From Natronobeatus ordinarius (GTDB lineage: Archaea > Halobacteriota > Halobacteria > Halobacteriales > Natrialbaceae): a stretch of 64,000 nucleotides of DNA. The stretch covers positions 248,001-312,000 of the forward strand of contig NZ_CP101456.1 in NCBI RefSeq assembly GCF_024362485.1, given 5' to 3'. Below, piece after piece: positions 62,141 through 64,000 of the stretch; the stretch's first letter is position 1; each line of letters opens with the position of its first letter. The notes under the pieces were generated by a model that saw nothing but the letters and a program-made list of their open reading frames with translations, ran no database searches and was not told where the DNA came from. The position numbers and the translations under genes were made by a program.

Positions 62141-62788
62141 TCAGAACAGGTTTTCAAGGTCTCGAAGGTCGTCGTGGTCGACAATCTTACTCGGATACGT
62201 TTTGGCCCCAAAAAACCGACCTGCATCCCTGACCTCGTTATTGAGCGTCCATCCGGTCACGAGAGCAGAGTTAAAATCCTTGCTGAGCAACACTTGAATA
62301 TACGTGTCTGCTCTAATATCGCTCTCATTGCCTGCTCTGCGCATTCCAACGAGCAAGTCCATGTGATACCCTTCGTTTTGGATTCGAGACTTAACATCAG
62401 CCGTCAGAGCGCCTATTTCGAGGTCGCCCGTCTGATAACCATCGTGCCAATCCCAATCAACGCCTTCGTTCTCGCACACGGCGGCAACCACTCCTTCGGC
62501 GATTTTTCCCTGCACAGAGTGTTCAGACGACGTTTTGGAGTCTCGTGCGTCCCGAGTGTCTCGCTCACTCTTAGACGCCTCTCTCGCCCAATCCCTAAGC
62601 TCTGCAGGGACATCCACGTGCCAATGAGTGCGCCCAGCCCAATCTGTCTCGACAACGGACATGATGCGTACGAGGTCGTCGACATCAGTCGACGGCAACT
62701 CAATCTCAGGCAGGTCTGGTTTCGGTAAGGTTCCCAAATCAGGCTCCTCAAGCGTCGAGACCCGATTCCCCGCCACAAACACACTCAT
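62141..62788 (-). CDS. PD-(D/E)XK nuclease-like protein (215 aa)
   Basis: The C-terminal half has GKIAEGVVAAVCENEGVDWD (E98), GDLEIGALTADVKSRIQNEG (D122 and D131-V-K133) and YIQVLLSKD. This is the acid...D...(D/E)xK layout of restriction-like endonucleases. The N-terminal 90 residues are not recognised (WHVDVPAELRDWAREASKSE). A role as a DNA-processing or resolving nuclease of the provirus is inferred. It overlaps the zinc-ribbon gene by ATGA. Confidence 0.65.
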   Translation of the reverse strand: MSVFVAGNRVSTLEEPDLGTLPKPDLPEIELPSTDVDDLVRIMSVVETDWAGRTHWHVDVPAELRDWAREASKSERDTRDARDSKTSSEHSVQGKIAEGVVAAVCENEGVDWDWHDGYQTGDLEIGALTADVKSRIQNEGYHMDLLVGMRRAGNESDIRADTYIQVLLSKDFNSALVTGWTLNNEVRDAGRFFGAKTYPSKIVDHDDLRDLENLF

Positions 62789-63063
62789 CGAGAGTCACCC
62801 CACTCTGACCCAGCGGCGAACGGCTCATCCGGCATCTCGTCCAGGCGTGTGTCCTCCCGTGCCTGCCAATGCTCCCGAGAGCCAACGCAATCCCAGCACA
62901 CTCGAGGCTCATCCGACAACTCCACGCCGCTATCCGACACTGACACCGGCATGTGCGGTATGACATCCGACGACCCGCAGCACTCGCATGTCGTCGGTTC
63001 GTGTTCGGCGTCGTCGCTGTCGGGGACGGAGACCTCGTCTAGAGTTGCTTGCGCCAGACTCAT
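62785..63063 (-). CDS. Zinc-ribbon protein (92 aa)
   Basis: MSLAQATLDEVSVPDSDDAE, then PTTCECCGSSDVI and PRVCWDCVGSREHW. Two CxxC pairs about 33 residues apart indicate a zinc ribbon. It has 4-bp ATGA overlaps with both neighbours. A small DNA/RNA-binding or adaptor protein of the provirus, unassigned. Confidence 0.63.
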   Translation of the reverse strand: MSLAQATLDEVSVPDSDDAEHEPTTCECCGSSDVIPHMPVSVSDSGVELSDEPRVCWDCVGSREHWQAREDTRLDEMPDEPFAAGSEWGDSR

Positions 63064-63164
63064 GCATCATCATCCTCCTGTTCGTCGTCATCGTCGTCAG
63101 ACGGCCACTCCACTCGCTCGAGCAGCGCTCGACGACATCGAGCATGCCACTGATGCTCCGTCAT
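63060..63164 (-). CDS. 34-aa small protein
   Basis: MTEHQWHARCRRALLERVEW, then PSDDDDDEQEDDDA. A basic helix with a poly-acidic tail. The stop overlaps the zinc-ribbon start (ATGA) and its ATG follows the winged-helix stop by one base, which supports it as a real link in the operon. Confidence 0.5.
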   Translation of the reverse strand: MTEHQWHARCRRALLERVEWPSDDDDDEQEDDDA

Positions 63165-63165
63165 C

Positions 63166-63498
63166 TCACATCACCTCCTGACCCTCGACGTAGTCGAGAT
63201 AGGCACGTCCACGGTCCGTAAAGACGACTGCACCAGCCCCAGTCGGCGACGACTCAGGATGCTCCTCGTCGACTCGGAGCAGGTCTCGGTGGACGCATCG
63301 GGTCACGGTCTGATAGCCGTACCGTGTCGACCCGTGCGGTCCGACCCGCTTGGCCAGTTGGTTTCGGGATGGGATTGCCCCGGACGCCACGAGGCGGACG
63401 GCGAGTTCCATTTTTGCGCCAATGCGCCCGTCAAATTCGGTCTCAGCGTTGTTCTCGGTCGATTCAGCTTCATTCGATGGGGTTGTGCTATCCATCAT
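63166..63498 (-). CDS. Winged-helix DNA-binding protein (110 aa)
   Basis: MMDSTTPSNEAESTENNAET (disordered), then ELAVRLVASGAIPSRNQLAK and GYQTVTRCVHRDLLRVDEEH, the helix-turn-helix, and a wing with AVVFTDRGRAYLDYVEG. It is the first gene of the leftward early operon and is divergent from a second winged-helix gene, a pair layout typical of a lysogeny switch. Confidence 0.66.
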   Translation of the reverse strand: MMDSTTPSNEAESTENNAETEFDGRIGAKMELAVRLVASGAIPSRNQLAKRVGPHGSTRYGYQTVTRCVHRDLLRVDEEHPESSPTGAGAVVFTDRGRAYLDYVEGQEVM

Positions 63499-63544
63499 AC
63501 ATCACACATATAAGGAGGAGAATAAAGGTGTATCCCCAACCCAC

Positions 63545-63586
63545 CCCATACTGTATGGGTTGACCAAACACTTATGCGCACGTGCG
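63545..63586. promoter_or_regulatory. Two palindromic operator candidates
   Basis: cccatactgtatggg (63545-63559; 7-bp arms) and cgcacgtgcg (63577-63586; perfect 10-bp palindrome) lie in the 102-bp gap between the divergent winged-helix genes. They are candidate operators for one or both proteins. Confidence 0.55.
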
Positions 63587-63600
63587 TAGTATAAGATGAT

Positions 63601-63867
63601 ATGGCAGACAAAAACTCTGTGAGCGAATTACCCGCCAGGGACTGGGCATGGACCGAGATATTAGACCATCTCTCCGCTGAGGGCAACGTACAAATCAAAA
63701 GAATGAGTATTCCAGACCACAGAAAACAGACCGTGCGGCGGGTGCTCCGGAATCTCGAGGATAAAGGATGGCTCTACCGTGAAAGCCCCCAAAAAGAGAC
63801 CTACTACCCGTCAGACGCAGGAATTCATGTTTTTAGTGGCATCGTCCACAACGCCGACTCCCCCTGA
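63601..63867 (+). CDS. Winged-helix regulator (88 aa)
   Basis: MADKNSVSELPARDWAWTEI, then QTVRRVLRNLEDKGWLYRES and TYYPSDAGIHVFSG. The fold is a winged helix of the kind used by halovirus repressors (PhiH1-like). Divergent from the early operon, with palindromes between. It likely controls the switch between integrated and lytic states; inference from position. Confidence 0.68.
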   Translation: MADKNSVSELPARDWAWTEILDHLSAEGNVQIKRMSIPDHRKQTVRRVLRNLEDKGWLYRESPQKETYYPSDAGIHVFSGIVHNADSP

Positions 63868-63907
63868 ATACAGTAACCCTGTCTAATTAGTGCAAGTTGG
63901 CGTTAAG

Positions 63908-63914
63908 CATATAT
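63908..63914 (+). promoter_or_regulatory. TATA box of the right-edge gene
   Basis: catatat (63908-63914) lies 27-33 bp before ATG 63941. Confidence 0.5.
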
Positions 63915-63940
63915 ACCCCTACCCCTATGTATCACATGTA

Positions 63941-64000
63941 ATGTGTCAAACAGCCCTAACCGACGACGGCATCGACATCAAAGACAGCGGTATGACAATA
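63941..64000 (+). CDS. Truncated provirus gene at window edge
   Basis: Twenty codons, MCQTALTDDGIDIKDSGMTI, are visible before the edge. A TATA box is correctly placed upstream. Too little is present to assign a family; a replication or regulatory protein would be expected at this position of the element. Confidence 0.45.
   Translation, partial: MCQTALTDDGIDIKDSGMTI

Larger units (their letters stand above)
47958..64000. mobile_element. Pleolipovirus-like provirus (right end outside window)
   Basis: The element begins at the 3' end of tRNA-Arg. It has lower GC than the host, its own tyrosine integrase (49056-49676), and many small overlapping genes. A leftward block at 55561-61363 encodes a small membrane protein, a large signal-peptide/anchor spike-like protein, a second anchored secreted protein, two membrane proteins and a P-loop ATPase. 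That order parallels the conserved VP3-VP4-ORF6-ORF7-VP8 core of pleolipoviruses, and the integrase operon recalls SNJ2. No capsid or terminase genes are seen, as expected for a membrane-vesicle virus. The attR copy of the tRNA end must lie beyond 64000. Confidence 0.72.

Noticed and set aside
1-64000. CRISPR arrays or rRNA operons
   Set aside because: No regularly spaced direct repeats with unique spacers and no 16S/23S signature sequences were seen on either strand.

Overview
The window is chromosomal DNA from an extremely halophilic archaeon (class Halobacteria; probably a Natrialbales-like genus, though that placement is inference). The evidence is high GC, strongly acidic proteins, many Tat-type lipoprotein leaders, leaderless TATA-box promoters, and archaeal marker genes: Hel308, the KEOPS subunit Cgi121, PurO, a DUF1931 single histone fold, and halocyanin-like cupredoxins.

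Positions 1-47957 are mostly host core genome. In order it holds: RlmE (cut by the left edge); a UPF0175/PIN toxin-antitoxin pair; two ABC-2 type exporters; a phosphohexomutase; LarB; a small histone-fold protein; an Old Yellow Enzyme; a two-gene sodium symporter operon; cgi121-hel308; a PiT phosphate permease; a block of electron-transfer and lipoprotein genes ending in three tandem cupredoxin lipoproteins (24.6-26.6 kb); two transporters or membrane proteins; the methionine pair metY-metX followed by serB; a decayed IS200/IS605-type relic (33.4-34.0 kb); purO; tRNA-Gln with a partial duplication of its 3' end; a cluster of secreted or membrane-anchored DUF7345-like proteins, one with a cytosolic winged helix; an XPD/DinG-type Fe-S helicase; a CBS-MaoC fusion; the UPF0201/UPF0200 pair; cspA; and tRNA-Arg(TCT).

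From 47958 to the right edge the base composition drops and the content changes to an integrated element of at least 16 kb, which I read as a provirus related to the pleolipoviruses (SNJ2/betapleolipovirus-like). It starts at the 3' end of tRNA-Arg. It has a short tyrosine integrase at the end of an operon of six overlapping small genes. It also has a leftward structural-type block: small two-helix membrane protein, 669-aa spike-like protein, 290-aa secreted anchored protein, two membrane proteins, and a P-loop ATPase with a C-terminal HTH. Beyond that lie a leftward operon of winged helix, 34-aa protein, Zn ribbon and PD-(D/E)XK-like protein, and a divergent winged-helix regulator. The right attachment site is outside the window. 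A full-length IS66-family insertion (50770-52346, perfect 14-bp ends, perfect 8-bp target duplication) interrupts one element gene, whose intact 287-codon reading frame can be rebuilt exactly.

Most notable observations: the provirus itself; a 32-bp promoter module duplicated upstream of two structural genes; the exact IS66 disruption; a cupredoxin paralog with Gln in place of the axial Met; a 122-bp palindromic element that supplies the stop codon of a lipoprotein gene; the duplicated tRNA-Gln 3' end; and four small hairpins of one design inside the IS200/IS605 relic.
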